Below are positions 50,637 through 62,563 of a stretch of DNA of 64,000 bases, piece by piece (the first letter of the stretch is position 1; each line of letters begins with the position of its first letter). The DNA comes from Tenacibaculum sp. AHE14PA (GTDB taxonomy: Bacteria; Bacteroidota; Bacteroidia; Flavobacteriales; Flavobacteriaceae). Below the pieces are notes generated by a model. It did no database searches, was not told the DNA's origin, and saw nothing but the letters and a program-made list of their open reading frames with translations. Position numbers and translations under genes: made by a program. The stretch lies in assembly GCF_019278465.1 (NCBI RefSeq), contig NZ_CP058983.1, positions 930,001-994,000 on the forward strand, written 5' to 3'.

Positions 50637-53009
50637 CTATTTTATTTTTCTTCCTAATAAATTTGTTGCAACAGTTGTAAATACCACAATACTAATAGAA
50701 CTTAAAGGCATTAAAATTGCTGCGATTACAGGTTTTAACTGACCTGTTGTTGCAAAATACAATCCTATTAAATTATAACATAAAGAAAGTATAAAGCTAT
50801 ACTTAATTATTTTAATTGCTTTTTTTGAAACTTTCATATAACTCGCTATTTGATTGAATTTAGAAGCATCTAAAATAGCATCGCAAGCAGGTGAAAACAC
50901 ATTGATATTTTCTGACAATGAAATTCCGACATTACTCTGTGCCAAGGCCCCTGCATCATTAAGTCCGTCACCAATCATAATTACATGCGCTCCTTTATTT
51001 TGTAATTCTTCCACATAATGCAATTTATTTGCTGGCTTTTGATTGAATAAAAACGAAGTGTTTTTTGGTAACAACGTTTCTAAATATTTCTTTTCTCCTT
51101 CATTATCACCAGAAACAACAGCTAAATTATAGTTAAAATTTAATTCAGAAAACAAATCTCCAACACCGTTTCTATAGGCATTTTTAAAAATATACTTTCC
51201 TTTATATTCATCATTCACACGAATATGAACAGAGGTATCTAGATTAATTTGTTCTTCCGTATTTTTCACAAAAGAAGAAGATCCAACTCTTATTTTGGTT
51301 TCTTTTGATGTAGCTTCAATCCCTTTTCCAGTAAACTCTTTAAAATTGGTCACAGAAATCATTTCTTCTTTTAAAGAACCGTATAACATTCTACTTAACG
51401 GATGGTTTGAAGCTCGCAACGTACTTTTTAATAGTGCTTTTTCTTCGGATGACAACTCAACACCTTTATAATCAATTTCATTTTCTTTACTGGTTGTTAA
51501 AGTTCCTGTTTTATCAAAAATTACACTATCAATTGCTGCTAATTGCTCTACCACAGTAGCATTTTTTAAATAAAATTTCTTCTTACCTAAAATACGCAAC
51601 ATGTTTCCTAAAGTAAACGGTGCAACTAAAGCAATGGCACACGGACACGCTATAATTAACACTGCCGTAAATACATTTAGCGCTTTACTTGCATCAAAAT
51701 ACAACCAAAATGCAGTAGCAATAAATGCGATTAATAATATTGTAATTGTAAAATGCTGACTAATACGATCTGTTAATGTTTTAAAAGACGAATTTTTATC
51801 TTTTTTAAACACATCGTTACTCCATAATTGTGTTAAATAACTCTGTGAAACCGACGTTAAAACTTCCATTTCTATAATTCCAGATAATTGTTTTCCCCCT
51901 GCAAATAATTTATCACCTGATTTCTTTAATACAGGAATTGCTTCTCCTGTAACAAAACTATAATCAATTTTAGCATCACCGTTTATCAAAATTCCGTCTA
52001 CGGGAATTAATTCTTGATTTCTAATTAGCAGTCTATTTCCTTTTTCAACATCATATATCTGTACATTTTCTTCTTTTCCTTCGGATGAAATCCTTGTAAC
52101 AGCAATCGGAAAATACGATTTATAATCACGTTCGAAAGACAGGAAATTGTAAGTTTTTTGCTGAAAAAACTTACCTAACAGTAAAAAGAAAACCAATCCT
52201 GTTAAAGAATCAAAGAAACCTGTTCCTAAATCAAAAATAATTTCTGCCGAACTTCTTATAAATAAAACAGCGACGCCTAAGGCAATCGGAACATCAATAT
52301 TTAAAATTTTAGAACGCAATCCTTTATAAGCCGAAATAAAATAATCCTGCGCAGCATAAAAAACTACAGGCAATGAGAATATAAACATTAACCAACGAAA
52401 GATTCCTTTATAATGTTCTAACCAAAAACCGGATACTTCAAAATATTCTGGAAATGATAAAAACATTACATTTCCGAAAGAAAATCCAGCGATGCCTAAT
52501 TTATAAATTAAGCTTCGATCTACCTTCTTCTTTCCTACTTCATAATCCTCTAAACTAATATAAGGCTCGTAGCCTATAGAGCTTAACAGTACTACTATTT
52601 CTTTTAATGAAATGGTTTCAGAATTATACGTAATCCGTACTGTCTTTTTAGGAAAATCAACTTGCGAAGCACTAATATTTATTTGGAGTTTGTGCAAATT
52701 TTCTAGTACCCAAATACACGAACTACAATGTATATGTGGAATATATAAATTTACAACATGTATCTTACCGTCATTAAACTCTAACAGTTTATCAACAATA
52801 GCTATGTTGTCAAGAAAATCGTATTTCCCCTTAATTTCTTCAGGAATAGCTCCTGGATTGTTTTGAAAATCATAATAACATGTTAAATCGTTTTCTGAAA
52901 AAATTTCAAAAACCGTTTTACATCCATTGCAACAAAAAAACTTCTCTTTTACAGAAATGGTTTTAGTATCGCATTCGTTACCACAATGAAAACATATTGT
53001 GTTTTCCAT
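50637..53009 (-). CDS. ccoI: Copper-type P1B ATPase CcoI (cbb3 oxidase maturation)
   Basis: 790 residues. The N terminus is a Cys-rich metal-binding domain (ICFHCGNECDTKTISVKEKF, FCCNGCKTVFEIF), then a heavy-metal-associated domain with HCSSC, eight membrane helices with the CPC motif in IIACPCAIALVAP, the phosphorylation motif DKTGTLT, HP in ASNHPLSRM and GDGLNDAGAL. This form is CcoI, which delivers copper for the cbb3 CuB site. The start is placed at MENTICFHCG; an upstream ATG at 53039 overlaps the promoter. It heads the ccoI-cupin-deoC-hemN unit and is divergent from the Fnr-type gene. Confidence 0.93.
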   Translation of the reverse strand: MENTICFHCGNECDTKTISVKEKFFCCNGCKTVFEIFSENDLTCYYDFQNNPGAIPEEIKGKYDFLDNIAIVDKLLEFNDGKIHVVNLYIPHIHCSSCIWVLENLHKLQINISASQVDFPKKTVRITYNSETISLKEIVVLLSSIGYEPYISLEDYEVGKKKVDRSLIYKLGIAGFSFGNVMFLSFPEYFEVSGFWLEHYKGIFRWLMFIFSLPVVFYAAQDYFISAYKGLRSKILNIDVPIALGVAVLFIRSSAEIIFDLGTGFFDSLTGLVFFLLLGKFFQQKTYNFLSFERDYKSYFPIAVTRISSEGKEENVQIYDVEKGNRLLIRNQELIPVDGILINGDAKIDYSFVTGEAIPVLKKSGDKLFAGGKQLSGIIEMEVLTSVSQSYLTQLWSNDVFKKDKNSSFKTLTDRISQHFTITILLIAFIATAFWLYFDASKALNVFTAVLIIACPCAIALVAPFTLGNMLRILGKKKFYLKNATVVEQLAAIDSVIFDKTGTLTTSKENEIDYKGVELSSEEKALLKSTLRASNHPLSRMLYGSLKEEMISVTNFKEFTGKGIEATSKETKIRVGSSSFVKNTEEQINLDTSVHIRVNDEYKGKYIFKNAYRNGVGDLFSELNFNYNLAVVSGDNEGEKKYLETLLPKNTSFLFNQKPANKLHYVEELQNKGAHVIMIGDGLNDAGALAQSNVGISLSENINVFSPACDAILDASKFNQIASYMKVSKKAIKIIKYSFILSLCYNLIGLYFATTGQLKPVIAAILMPLSSISIVVFTTVATNLLGRKIK

Positions 53010-53029
53010 ATTTACTCTTTTGCCTACTA

Positions 53030-53037
53030 CAAAGATC
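53030..53037 (-). promoter_or_regulatory. -7 element of the ccoI operon
   Basis: The minus strand reads GATCTTTG, seven of eight positions of TAnnTTTG, 20 bases before the ccoI ATG. The -33 position reads TATT, as in the ccoS promoter. Confidence 0.55.
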
Positions 53038-53059
53038 ATATATCAACCCTTATAAAAAT

Positions 53060-53073
53060 ATGATATTTATCAG
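53060..53073. promoter_or_regulatory. Fnr-like operator in the ccoI/fnr divergent region
   Basis: ATGATATTTATCAG; the core TGATA-TT-TATCA is a perfect inverted repeat and matches the Fnr box TTGAT-N4-ATCAA at eight of ten positions. Its centre is 29.5 bases from the ccoI -7 element, as at ccoS. On the other side it covers the -33 region of the regulator's own promoter, so it may activate ccoI and repress the regulator gene. Confidence 0.65.
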
Positions 53074-53081
53074 CTTTTCGC

Positions 53082-53089
53082 TATCTTTG
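53082..53089 (+). promoter_or_regulatory. -7 element of the Crp/Fnr regulator gene
   Basis: TATCTTTG, a full TAnnTTTG match, 24 bases upstream of ATG 53113. The -33 position (TATG at 53059-53062) lies within the Fnr-like operator. Confidence 0.6.
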
Positions 53090-53112
53090 AATCTCCTTAA
53101 CAGACTACCACC

Positions 53113-53799
53113 ATGAGCAAATGTGAACAATGTATCATTCGTCAATTTAATTCTTTAAAATCACTTACAAAAGATGAATTGGTTAGGATTGCTGGTTGTA
53201 AAACGTCTAAAACAATAAAAAAAGGAACCGTTTTATTTGAAGAAGGCGAACATATAAATGGTGTTTTTTGTATTAAAGATGGTGTTTGTAAGGTTTCGAA
53301 AATGAGTGACAATGGTAGAGATCAAATTGTAAATTTGGTAAGAAAAGGAGATTTATTAGGAGAACGTAGCTTAATAAACGACGAAAGTTCTAACTTAAAA
53401 GCCATTGCTGTAAATGATATGGAAATTTGTTTTATTCCAAAAGAAGAAATTGTGAGAGATTTAGAAGATAATCCGAAGTTTACCATGGATATTCTTAAAA
53501 ACATGGCTTCATCTCTTAAAACCGCTGATAATTTTATTGTTGATATGGCTCAGAAAACTGTTAAACAACGTTTAGCTGCAACATTGCTAAGTCTTGATGA
53601 AAGATTTGCTAAAAATGAAAATGGAGCTTTAGATATACTTTTATCTCGAGAAGATATTGCTAATATTATTGGTACAGCTACCGAATCAGCAATTCGTTTA
53701 CTTTCTGAATTTAAAAAGAAAAAATTAATCAATTTAAAAGGAAAGGAAGTTTTTATACTTGATAATAAAGGTTTAAAAGATATTTCTACAGGGTTTTAA
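53113..53799 (+). CDS. Crp/Fnr family transcriptional regulator
   Basis: 228 residues. Residues 20-120 form the cyclic-nucleotide-fold sensor (GTVLFEEGEHINGVFCIKDG, LVRKGDLLGERSLINDES). Residues 145-215 form the winged helix (QRLAATLLSLDERF, LSREDIANIIGTATESAIRL). In the recognition helix, Glu191 and Arg195 align with Fnr Glu209 and Arg213. N-terminal Cys4, Cys7 and Cys29, plus Cys53, Cys59 and Cys106, could hold a Fe-S cluster, but the spacing differs from E. coli Fnr. It probably controls the adjacent cbb3 genes in response to low oxygen. No leader SD is seen. Confidence 0.9.
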   Translation: MSKCEQCIIRQFNSLKSLTKDELVRIAGCKTSKTIKKGTVLFEEGEHINGVFCIKDGVCKVSKMSDNGRDQIVNLVRKGDLLGERSLINDESSNLKAIAVNDMEICFIPKEEIVRDLEDNPKFTMDILKNMASSLKTADNFIVDMAQKTVKQRLAATLLSLDERFAKNENGALDILLSREDIANIIGTATESAIRLLSEFKKKKLINLKGKEVFILDNKGLKDISTGF

Positions 53800-53816
53800 T
53801 TTTCTTTTTAAAGCAA

Positions 53817-53843
53817 AAAAAACGTCTAATAATAGACGTTTTA
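53817..53843. terminator. Terminator of the Crp/Fnr gene
   Basis: Stem AAAACGTCT and AGACGTTTT with loop AATAAT and flanking A/T-runs, between the convergent regulator and DUF3467 genes. Confidence 0.82.
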
Positions 53844-53848
53844 AGTTT

Positions 53849-54157
53849 TTAAGCTTCACCGGTTGTTCCTCCAAAATTCATCGGTATTGGTACTTGCTCA
53901 TAATCTTTTATTTCACCATGGGCTTGTTCAAATTTTCTAACATTTTCCGCCAAAGCCTTTGTTAGTCTTTTAGCATGTTGCGGTGTTAAAATAATTCTCG
54001 ATTTTACTTTTGCCTTAGGTACACCCGGCATTATGTTTATAAAATCTACTATAAATTCAGACACTGAATGATTAATAATTGCCAAGTTACTATATGTTCC
54101 TTCAGCAACATCCTGATCTAATTCAATATTTAATTGTGGATCTTTATTTTCTTCCAT
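53849..54157 (-). CDS. DUF3467 domain-containing protein
   Basis: 102 residues: acidic start (MEENKDPQLNIELDQDVAEG), then AEGTYSNLAIINHSVSEFIV, DFINIMPGVPKAKVKSRIIL and TPQHAKRLTKALAENVRKFE, the DUF3467 pattern. It is a small soluble protein of unknown role, near rpoC in many Bacteroidetes. It follows rpoC on the same strand, 55 bases after its stop, with a hairpin in between. Confidence 0.9.
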   Translation of the reverse strand: MEENKDPQLNIELDQDVAEGTYSNLAIINHSVSEFIVDFINIMPGVPKAKVKSRIILTPQHAKRLTKALAENVRKFEQAHGEIKDYEQVPIPMNFGGTTGEA

Positions 54158-54172
54158 AATATAAGTTATAAA

Positions 54173-54202
54173 AAAAGACCTCTAAAATTTAGAGGCCTTT
54201 TG
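54173..54202 (-). terminator. Terminator after rpoC
   Basis: Stem AAAAGACCTCTA/TAGAGGCCTTTT, with one mismatch and a short loop, followed by T-rich sequence on the minus strand. It lies ten bases after the rpoC stop; some readthrough would supply DUF3467. Confidence 0.78.
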
Positions 54203-54211
54203 TATTAGAAA

Positions 54212-57200
54212 TTATAAATTTTTCTCCATTTCATCACTAGGTCCAACAATCTGACGATCGTAAGATCTCATTCCTGTTCCTGCTGGTATACGTTTACCAA
54301 CAATTACATTTTCTTTTAATCCTTCTAAGGTATCTATTTTACCGTTTACTGCGGCTTCGTTTAATACTTTAGTCGTTTCCTGGAATGACGCTGCTGATAT
54401 AAACGACTTCGTTTGTAACGAAGCTCTAGTAATACCTTGTAATACTTGTTCAGCTGTTGCTGGCTGAGCATCACGAGCGGCTACTAAGTTTTTATCTGCT
54501 CTACGTAAAATTGAGTTTTCATCTCTTAATTGACGAGCTGAAACCATTTGACCTGGTTGTAAATTCTCTGAGTCTCCAGCATCTTCAACAACTTTCATTC
54601 CGTAGATAGCATCGTTATCTGTAATAAAGTCGTTTTTGTGAATTAATTGATTCTCTAAGAATAAAGTATCTCCAGAATCAATAATTCTAACTTTACGCAT
54701 CATTTGACGAACTACTACTTCGAAATGCTTGTCATTAATTTTCACACCCTGTAAACGATATACTTCTTGAATTTCGTTTACTAAGTATTCTTGTACTGCA
54801 GAAGGTCCTTTAATATTTAAAATATCTATAGGAGTTGTTGCTCCGTCAGATAACGGCATACCTGCTTTAATGAAATCGTTTTCTTGAACTAAAATCTGGT
54901 TAGATAATTTCACTAAATATTTAGTAATATCTCCTGTTTTAGATTCAATAATAATCTCACGATTACCACGCTTAATTTTACCAAAAGATACTACACCATC
55001 AATCTGAGCAATTACTGCTGGGTTAGATGGGTTACGTGCTTCAAATAATTCTGTTACCCGTGGTAAACCTCCTGTAATATCCCCTGCTTTACCAGACTTA
55101 CGTGGAATCTTAACTAATGTATGACCAGACGCTACTTTGTCGCCATCACTAACCATTAAGTGAGCACCTACTGGTAAACTATACGAACGTAAAGCATTAC
55201 CATCAGCATCTTCAATAATTAATGAAGCAATGATTTTCTTATTTTTAGAATCGATCATTACCTTTTCTTGGAAACCAGTTTGTTCATCAATTTCAACAGA
55301 GTAATTAATACCTTGCTCTAAATTGTCAAACTTAACTCTACCATCAAATTCTGATACGATAACTCCGTTAAATGGATCCCATTGACATACTGCATCTCCT
55401 TTTTTGATGGTTTTTATATCTTTATTAAAGATAATCGACCCATAAGGAATAATATTTGTGCTTAATACAATATCCGTCTTTTTATCGATGATTTTGATTT
55501 CAGCTGTACGTGAAATAACGATTTCAATTTCTTTACCTTCGCTATCTTTACCATTTACAGTACGTAAATCTTCAATCTTAACTTTACCATCAAATTTTGC
55601 AATTAACTTATTCTCTTCAGAAATGTTACCTGCAACCCCACCAACGTGGAATGTACGTAATGTTAACTGTGTACCAGGCTCTCCAATAGATTGTGCTGCA
55701 ATTACACCAACTGCTTCACCTCTTTGAACTTTTTTACCTGTTGATAAAGATTGTCCGTAACATTTTTCACAAATACCTCTTTGAGATTCACATGTTAATG
55801 CAGAACGAACTTCTACTTTATCAATTCCTGATGCTTGAATCTTATCAGCTAAATTAGGTGTAATTAATTCACCTGAACCAACTAAAAGATCTTCAGAGTT
55901 TGGAGCATAAACATTATGTAATGATGTACGACCTGAAATACGATCACTTAAAGATTCAACGATTTCATCATTTTTCTTTAATGGAGCTACTTCTAACCCT
56001 CTTAAAGTACCACAATCAACTTCGTTTACGATTACATCTTGAGATACATCTACTAAACGACGTGTTAAATATCCTGCATCGGCTGTTTTTAATGCGGTAT
56101 CGGCTAATCCTTTACGTGCACCGTGTGTTGATATAAAATATTCAAGAATAGATAATCCTTCCTTAAAGTTAGAAAGAATTGGATTCTCAATAATTTCTCC
56201 ACCACCAGCTGTCGATTTTTTAGGCTTTGCCATTAATCCACGCATACCTGTTAACTGACGAATTTGCTCTTTAGATCCACGTGCTCCAGAGTCTAACATC
56301 ATAAATACTGAGTTAAATCCTTGTTGGTCTTCACGTAAACGCTTCATAGATAATTCTGTTAATCTATTATTCGTAGATCCCCAAACATCAATTACTTGGT
56401 TATAACGTTCTTTTTGTGTTAACATACCCATGTTGTAGTTTCCTACAATTACATCCACTTCTTTATTAGCTTCTGCAATCATGCTATGTTTTTCTTCTGG
56501 AATAATGATATCTCCTAATGAGAATGATAAACCTCCTTCAAAGGCATATCTATATCCCATATTTTTAATTTCATCTAAGAAACTTCCTACAGCAGGAATG
56601 TTGGTAACTTTTAAAATCCCTCCAATAATTCCTCTTAATGATTTTTTAGTTAAAACCTCATTGATATATCCAGCTGCTTTTGGTACTTTTTCGTTAAATA
56701 AAACTCTACCAACTGTTGTTGCTATAATTCTAGTAACGTCTTGTCCATCTACAACATCGTGTGTACGAACTTTAATACCTGCATTTAAGTCTACTTTTTC
56801 TTCATTTAAGGCTATAATAACCTCTTCTGGAGAATAGAAAGTTAATCCTTCACCTTTAATAGGCACTTCTGGAGTAGACTTTCTTTCTTTAGTCATGTAA
56901 TAAAGACCTAATACCATATCCTGAGATGGTACCGTAATAGGTGCACCATTAGCAGGGTTTAAGATATTGTGTGATCCTAACATTAATAACTGTGCTTCTA
57001 AAATAGCTTCAGGTCCTAATGGTAAGTGAACTGCCATTTGATCCCCATCAAAATCGGCATTGAAGGCAGAACAAGCAAGTGGATGTAATCTAATTGCTTT
57101 TCCTTCAATTAATTTTGGTTGAAATGCTTGTATACCAAGTCTGTGTAATGTTGGTGCACGGTTTAATAAAACTGGATGCCCTTTAATTACATTTTCTAGA

Positions 57201-58483
57201 ATATCCCAAACAACAGGTTCTTTTCTATCTATAATTTTCTTTGCAGATTTTACAGTTTTTACAATACCTCTTTCTATTAACTTACGAATAACAAAAGGTT
57301 TGTATAATTCTGCTGCCATATCTTTTGGCAATCCACATTCTGATAATGCTAATTCTGGTCCAACAACAATTACCGAACGTGCAGAATAATCAACACGTTT
57401 ACCTAATAAGTTTTGACGGAAACGACCTTGTTTACCTTTTAAACTATCAGATAAAGATTTTAATGGTCTGTTAGATTCAGTTTTTACTGCAGATGATTTA
57501 CGTGTGTTATCAAACAATGAATCTACTGATTCTTGTAACATACGTTTCTCATTACGTAAAATAACCTCTGGTGCTTTAATTTCCATTAATCGCTTTAAAC
57601 GATTGTTACGGATAATTACACGACGGTATAAATCATTTAAATCTGAAGTAGCAAAACGACCACCATCTAATGGCACTAACGGACGTAATTCTGGTGGTAT
57701 AACTGGTACCGCCTTCATAATCATCCACTCTGGGTTGTTTTCTCTATTTTTTTGAGAATCTCTAAAAGCTTCTACAACATTTAAACGTTTTAAAGCTTCG
57801 TTTTTACGTTGTTTAGAAGTTTCTGTATTTGCTTTGTGACGTAATTCAAATGATAATGATTCTAAATCGATTCTTTCTAATAAATCAATTAAACATTCAG
57901 CTCCCATTTTAGCAATAAACTTCGTAGGATCTGTATCATCTAAATACATATTTTCTTGTGGAAGTGTATCTAAAATATCTAAATACTCTTCTTCTGTTAA
58001 GAAGTCCATTTTTTGTAATGGCTCTCCGTCAACAGTTTTAGCGTCACCTGGTTGAATTACTACATAACGTTCGTAGTAAATAATCATATCTAACTTCTTT
58101 GATGGCAAACCTAAAAGGTATCCCATTTTGTTAGGTAATGATCTAAAATACCAAATGTGAGCTACAGGTACCACTAAATTAATGTGACCTACTCTATCTC
58201 TACGTACTTTTTTCTCAGTAACTTCTACTCCACATCGGTCACAAATAATTCCTTTATAACGGATTCGTTTGTATTTACCACATGCACATTCATAATCCTT
58301 TACAGGACCGAAGATACGTTCACAGAATAAACCATCTCTTTCTGGTTTATGTGTACGGTAGTTTATAGTTTCTGGTTTTAAAACCTCACCTCTTGAAGCG
58401 CCTAAAATAGACTCTGGTGATGCTAAACCAATTGAAATTTTGTTAAACTTTTTAACAGTGTATTTTTCGTTCTTTCTTGCCAT
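54212..58483 (-). CDS. rpoC: DNA-directed RNA polymerase subunit beta'
   Basis: 1423 residues. The N-terminal zinc ribbon reads [20 protein letters not shown]. The active-site Mg motif is [16 protein letters not shown]. The second zinc site is in [15 protein letters not shown]. The bridge-helix and trigger-loop area is near [13 protein letters not shown]. The C terminus has [17 protein letters not shown]. Full length for Bacteroidetes. It is preceded by rpoB with a 107-base space containing a strong inverted repeat. Confidence 0.99.
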   Translation of the reverse strand: MARKNEKYTVKKFNKISIGLASPESILGASRGEVLKPETINYRTHKPERDGLFCERIFGPVKDYECACGKYKRIRYKGIICDRCGVEVTEKKVRRDRVGHINLVVPVAHIWYFRSLPNKMGYLLGLPSKKLDMIIYYERYVVIQPGDAKTVDGEPLQKMDFLTEEEYLDILDTLPQENMYLDDTDPTKFIAKMGAECLIDLLERIDLESLSFELRHKANTETSKQRKNEALKRLNVVEAFRDSQKNRENNPEWMIMKAVPVIPPELRPLVPLDGGRFATSDLNDLYRRVIIRNNRLKRLMEIKAPEVILRNEKRMLQESVDSLFDNTRKSSAVKTESNRPLKSLSDSLKGKQGRFRQNLLGKRVDYSARSVIVVGPELALSECGLPKDMAAELYKPFVIRKLIERGIVKTVKSAKKIIDRKEPVVWDILENVIKGHPVLLNRAPTLHRLGIQAFQPKLIEGKAIRLHPLACSAFNADFDGDQMAVHLPLGPEAILEAQLLMLGSHNILNPANGAPITVPSQDMVLGLYYMTKERKSTPEVPIKGEGLTFYSPEEVIIALNEEKVDLNAGIKVRTHDVVDGQDVTRIIATTVGRVLFNEKVPKAAGYINEVLTKKSLRGIIGGILKVTNIPAVGSFLDEIKNMGYRYAFEGGLSFSLGDIIIPEEKHSMIAEANKEVDVIVGNYNMGMLTQKERYNQVIDVWGSTNNRLTELSMKRLREDQQGFNSVFMMLDSGARGSKEQIRQLTGMRGLMAKPKKSTAGGGEIIENPILSNFKEGLSILEYFISTHGARKGLADTALKTADAGYLTRRLVDVSQDVIVNEVDCGTLRGLEVAPLKKNDEIVESLSDRISGRTSLHNVYAPNSEDLLVGSGELITPNLADKIQASGIDKVEVRSALTCESQRGICEKCYGQSLSTGKKVQRGEAVGVIAAQSIGEPGTQLTLRTFHVGGVAGNISEENKLIAKFDGKVKIEDLRTVNGKDSEGKEIEIVISRTAEIKIIDKKTDIVLSTNIIPYGSIIFNKDIKTIKKGDAVCQWDPFNGVIVSEFDGRVKFDNLEQGINYSVEIDEQTGFQEKVMIDSKNKKIIASLIIEDADGNALRSYSLPVGAHLMVSDGDKVASGHTLVKIPRKSGKAGDITGGLPRVTELFEARNPSNPAVIAQIDGVVSFGKIKRGNREIIIESKTGDITKYLVKLSNQILVQENDFIKAGMPLSDGATTPIDILNIKGPSAVQEYLVNEIQEVYRLQGVKINDKHFEVVVRQMMRKVRIIDSGDTLFLENQLIHKNDFITDNDAIYGMKVVEDAGDSENLQPGQMVSARQLRDENSILRRADKNLVAARDAQPATAEQVLQGITRASLQTKSFISAASFQETTKVLNEAAVNGKIDTLEGLKENVIVGKRIPAGTGMRSYDRQIVGPSDEMEKNL

Positions 58484-58544
58484 AATGAGTAATGGATTCG
58501 AATTAAAAATTTGCCTCTAATGAAGCGTATATTTAAAATGATTT

Positions 58545-58577
58545 ATTGGTAGGTAATTAAAATAATTACCTACCAAT
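58545..58577. promoter_or_regulatory. 14-base perfect inverted repeat between rpoB and rpoC
   Basis: ATTGGTAGGTAATT (58545-58558) and AATTACCTACCAAT (58564-58577) with a five-base loop (AAAAT). It begins 14 bases after the rpoB stop in transcript direction. No T-run follows, so a processing or stabilising hairpin is more likely than a terminator. Confidence 0.6.
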
Positions 58578-58590
58578 ATTTCACTGTTTG

Positions 58591-61500
58591 TTATTCCTCT
58601 AATTTAACGTCTAATCCTAAACCTTTCAGTTCGTGCATTAATACGTTAAAAGATTCTGGTAAACCTGGTTCTGGCATAGTTTCACCTTTTACGATTGCCT
58701 CGTAAGTTTTGGCTCTACCTAATACATCATCAGATTTCACTGTTAAGATCTCACGTAAGATACTCGATGCACCATATGCTTCAAGTGCCCAAACTTCCAT
58801 CTCTCCAAAACGCTGACCACCAAACTGAGCTTTACCTCCTAATGGTTGTTGTGTAATTAATGAGTAAGGTCCGATAGAACGCGCATGCATCTTATCTTCA
58901 ATCATGTGACCTAACTTAATCATATAAATTATACCTACCGTTGCTGGTTGATCGAAACGTTTCCCTGTACCTCCATCATATAAATATGTATGTCCGTAAC
59001 GTGGAATTCCTGCTTCATCTGTTAAGGCATTAATCTGATCAATGTTTGCTCCATCAAAAATTGGTGTAGCATACTTTTGATCTAATTTTTGACCTGCCCA
59101 TCCAAGAACTGTTTCATAAATCTGACCAATATTCATACGAGATGGTACTCCTAATGGATTTAATACGATATCAACTGGTGTTCCGTCTTCTAAGAAAGGC
59201 ATATCTTCTGCTCTTACAATACGAGCAATAATACCTTTGTTTCCGTGACGTCCTGCCATCTTATCTCCTACTTTTAATTTACGTTTTTTAGCAACATAAA
59301 TTTTTGCAAGTTTTAAGATTCCTGCTGGTAATTCGTCTCCTACTGAAATAGTAAATTTCTCGCGACGTAAAGAACCTTGTAAATCATTAACTTTAATTTT
59401 ATAATTGTGAACTAATTCAACAACTAATCTATTTAAGTCTTTATCTGTCGTCCAAGTTCCGTGTAAGTGTGTAAAATCACCAACAGAATTTAACATTTTT
59501 TGAGTGAATTTTTTACCTTTTGGTAAAACCTCTTCTCCTAAATCATTAAATACACCTTGAGACGTTTTTCCTGTAATTAAATTGAATAATTTTTCAATTA
59601 ATACATCTTTTAAATCTTCGAACTTATGAACATAAGATGCCTCTAAAGTTGCAATTGCTTCTTTATCACGAGCACGTTTTGTTTTATCTTTTACAGCACG
59701 TTTGAATAATTTCTTATTAATTACTACACCTCTTAATGATGGCGAAGCTTTTAATGATGCATCTTTTACATCACCTGCTTTGTCACCAAAGATAGCTCTT
59801 AATAATTTTTCTTCAGGAGTTGGATCAGATTCTCCTTTTGGTGTAATTTTACCAATTAAGATATCACCAGGATTTACCTCTGCTCCAATACGAATCATTC
59901 CGTTTTCATCTAAGTCTTTTGTAGCCTCTTCAGAAACGTTAGGAATATCGTTTGTTAATTCTTCAGCTCCTAATTTCGTATCACGAACATCCAAAGAATA
60001 TTCATCAATATGTATAGAAGTGAAAATATCTTCACGAACAACTTTTTCAGAAATTACAATCGCATCCTCAAAGTTATACCCTTTCCAAGGCATAAAGGCT
60101 ACTTTCATGTTTCTACCTAAAGCTAATTCTCCTTTTTGTGTTGCATAACCTTCACAAAGTACTTGACCTTCTTCAACTCTATCACCAACTTTTACAATTG
60201 GTTTAAGGTTAATGTTCGTACCTTGATTCGTTTTTCTAAACTTAATTAAGTTATATGAAATATCATCAGAGTCAAAGCTTACTAAACGCTCTTCATCAGT
60301 TCTATCATACTTAATTTTTATCTTATTAGCATCAACATACTCAACAACTCCAGCACCTTCAGCATTGATTAAGATACGAGAATCTTTAGCAACTCTACGC
60401 TCTAATCCTGTACCTACAATTGGTGATTCTGGACGTAATAATGGAACTGCTTGACGCATCATGTTCGATCCCATTAATGCACGGTTGGCATCATCATGCT
60501 CTAAGAAAGGAATTAACGACGCTGAAATAGATGCTATCTGGTTAGGAGCAACATCCATATAATCAATCTCAGTAGGTGTAACTACAGGGAAATCTCCCCC
60601 TTCACGTGAAATTAATTTATCTCCAACAAAATCTCCATCTGCATTAATCTCTAGATTAGATTGTGCAAATTTCATTCCTTCTTCTTCTTCAGCACTTAAA
60701 TATATATGCTCTTGATCTAATTCGATGTTTCCTTCTATTACCTTTTTATAAGGCGTTTCGATGAAACCTAAATTATTAACTTTTGCAAATACAGCTAAAG
60801 ATGAAATTAATCCAATGTTCGGCCCTTCTGGCGTTTCAATCGGACATAAACGACCGTAATGTGTATAGTGAACATCACGAACCTCAAAACCTGCTCTTTC
60901 TCTAGATAAACCTCCAGGTCCTAGTGCAGATAAACGACGTTTGTGCGTAATCTCTGCTAATGGATTGGTTTGATCCATAAATTGAGATAACTGGTTAGTA
61001 CCAAAAAACGAATTAATTACTGAAGACAATGTCTTCGCATTAATTAAATCAATCGGAGTAAATACTTCGTTATCACGTACATTCATTCTTTCACGAATAG
61101 TACGAGCCATACGAGCTAAACCTACACCAAACTGACCTGCTAATTGTTCACCAACAGTTCTTACACGACGGTTAGATAAGTGGTCGATATCATCTACTTC
61201 TGCTTTCGAGTTAATTAACTCAATTAAGTATTTGATAATCGTAATAATATCATTTTTTGTTAATACCTTCTGATCAATTGGTTCGTTTAACTGTAATTTG
61301 GTGTTCATTCTAAAACGACCAACTTCACCTAAACTATAACGCTGTTCAGAGAAGAATAATTTTTCAATAATTCCTCTTGCTGTTTCCTCATCTGGCGGCT
61401 CAGCATTACGTAATTGTCTATATACGTGTTCTACTGCTTCTTTTTCAGAATTGGTAGGATCTTTCTGTAATGTATTGTGAATGATTGCATAATCTGCCAT

Positions 61501-62403
61501 GTCATTATCTACCTTATGCAATAAGATAGTTTTAGCACCTGCATCGATTATTTCATCAATATGTTCTTTTTCTATGATAGTATCACGGTCAAAAACTATT
61601 TCGTTACGCTCAATAGATACAACTTCTCCTGTATCCTCATCAACGAAATCTTCATGCCAAGTTTTTAAAACTCTAGCTGCTAGTTTACGCCCTAATACCT
61701 TCTTTAATCCTGCTTTAGAAACTTTTACTTCTTCCGCTAAATCAAAGATCTCTAATATATCTTTATCTCTTTCAAAACCGATGGCTCTGAATAACGTAGT
61801 TACTGGTAATTTTTTCTTTCTATCAATATAAGCGTACATTACTTGATTGATATCAGTTGCAAATTCTATCCAAGATCCTTTAAAAGGAATTACTCTTGCA
61901 GAGTATAACTTGGTTCCGTTTGCGTGGAAAGATTGTCCAAAGAAAACACCAGGTGAACGGTGTAACTGAGAAACCACAACTCTTTCTGCACCATTAATAA
62001 TAAAGGTACCAGAATTAGTCATGTAAGGAATTGTACCTAAATACACATCTTGAACAATTGTTTCAAAATCTTCGTGTTCAGGATCTGTACAATAAAGCTT
62101 TAATCTTGCTTTTAATGGTACACTATGTGTTAATCCTCTTTCTATACATTCTTGAATGCTATATCTAGGTGGATCTACAAAGTAGTCTAAAAATTCTAAT
62201 ACAAATTGATTACGTGTATCTGTAATCGGAAAGTTATCCATGAAGGTTTTGTACAAACCTTCTTCACCACGCTCATCTGCTTTAGTTTGCAATTGGAAAA
62301 AGTCTTGGAATGACTTTACCTGTATATCTAGAAAATCTGGATAGTCGGTACCTAATTGCGATGATGCGAAGTTAATTCTTTCAGTAGTGTTTATCGTTGC
62401 CAA
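58591..62403 (-). CDS. rpoB: DNA-directed RNA polymerase subunit beta
   Basis: 1270 residues. The rifampicin region reads [20 protein letters not shown] then [15 protein letters not shown], identical to sensitive types at the usual resistance positions (Asp in MDQ, His in THKRR, Ser in LSALG). Other blocks: [32 protein letters not shown] and [20 protein letters not shown]. Full length. It lies 236 bases after rplL, a space that contains hairpins but no gene. Confidence 0.99.
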   Translation of the reverse strand: MATINTTERINFASSQLGTDYPDFLDIQVKSFQDFFQLQTKADERGEEGLYKTFMDNFPITDTRNQFVLEFLDYFVDPPRYSIQECIERGLTHSVPLKARLKLYCTDPEHEDFETIVQDVYLGTIPYMTNSGTFIINGAERVVVSQLHRSPGVFFGQSFHANGTKLYSARVIPFKGSWIEFATDINQVMYAYIDRKKKLPVTTLFRAIGFERDKDILEIFDLAEEVKVSKAGLKKVLGRKLAARVLKTWHEDFVDEDTGEVVSIERNEIVFDRDTIIEKEHIDEIIDAGAKTILLHKVDNDMADYAIIHNTLQKDPTNSEKEAVEHVYRQLRNAEPPDEETARGIIEKLFFSEQRYSLGEVGRFRMNTKLQLNEPIDQKVLTKNDIITIIKYLIELINSKAEVDDIDHLSNRRVRTVGEQLAGQFGVGLARMARTIRERMNVRDNEVFTPIDLINAKTLSSVINSFFGTNQLSQFMDQTNPLAEITHKRRLSALGPGGLSRERAGFEVRDVHYTHYGRLCPIETPEGPNIGLISSLAVFAKVNNLGFIETPYKKVIEGNIELDQEHIYLSAEEEEGMKFAQSNLEINADGDFVGDKLISREGGDFPVVTPTEIDYMDVAPNQIASISASLIPFLEHDDANRALMGSNMMRQAVPLLRPESPIVGTGLERRVAKDSRILINAEGAGVVEYVDANKIKIKYDRTDEERLVSFDSDDISYNLIKFRKTNQGTNINLKPIVKVGDRVEEGQVLCEGYATQKGELALGRNMKVAFMPWKGYNFEDAIVISEKVVREDIFTSIHIDEYSLDVRDTKLGAEELTNDIPNVSEEATKDLDENGMIRIGAEVNPGDILIGKITPKGESDPTPEEKLLRAIFGDKAGDVKDASLKASPSLRGVVINKKLFKRAVKDKTKRARDKEAIATLEASYVHKFEDLKDVLIEKLFNLITGKTSQGVFNDLGEEVLPKGKKFTQKMLNSVGDFTHLHGTWTTDKDLNRLVVELVHNYKIKVNDLQGSLRREKFTISVGDELPAGILKLAKIYVAKKRKLKVGDKMAGRHGNKGIIARIVRAEDMPFLEDGTPVDIVLNPLGVPSRMNIGQIYETVLGWAGQKLDQKYATPIFDGANIDQINALTDEAGIPRYGHTYLYDGGTGKRFDQPATVGIIYMIKLGHMIEDKMHARSIGPYSLITQQPLGGKAQFGGQRFGEMEVWALEAYGASSILREILTVKSDDVLGRAKTYEAIVKGETMPEPGLPESFNVLMHELKGLGLDVKLEE

Positions 62404-62563
62404 AAGAGATGCTATTTTTAAATTAAAAATATTATTTTTTGAAACTATTTCGTTTCAATAATGCAATTTTAATTGCTTTGCTGACTTAAAATCAGCTCTT
62501 TATAGTCGTATTATCACTAGTGTAAAACAGTAATAAAATAAAGAACGAATATATACACAAAAT

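Noticed and set aside
55458..57755. Several 78-118 codon frames antisense to rpoC
   Set aside because: Shadow frames of a highly conserved gene; no independent start signals or recognisable domains.
58545..58577. Intrinsic terminator between rpoB and rpoC
   Set aside because: The stem is strong, but no T-run follows on the minus strand, and rpoC has no independent promoter match in the remaining spacer.
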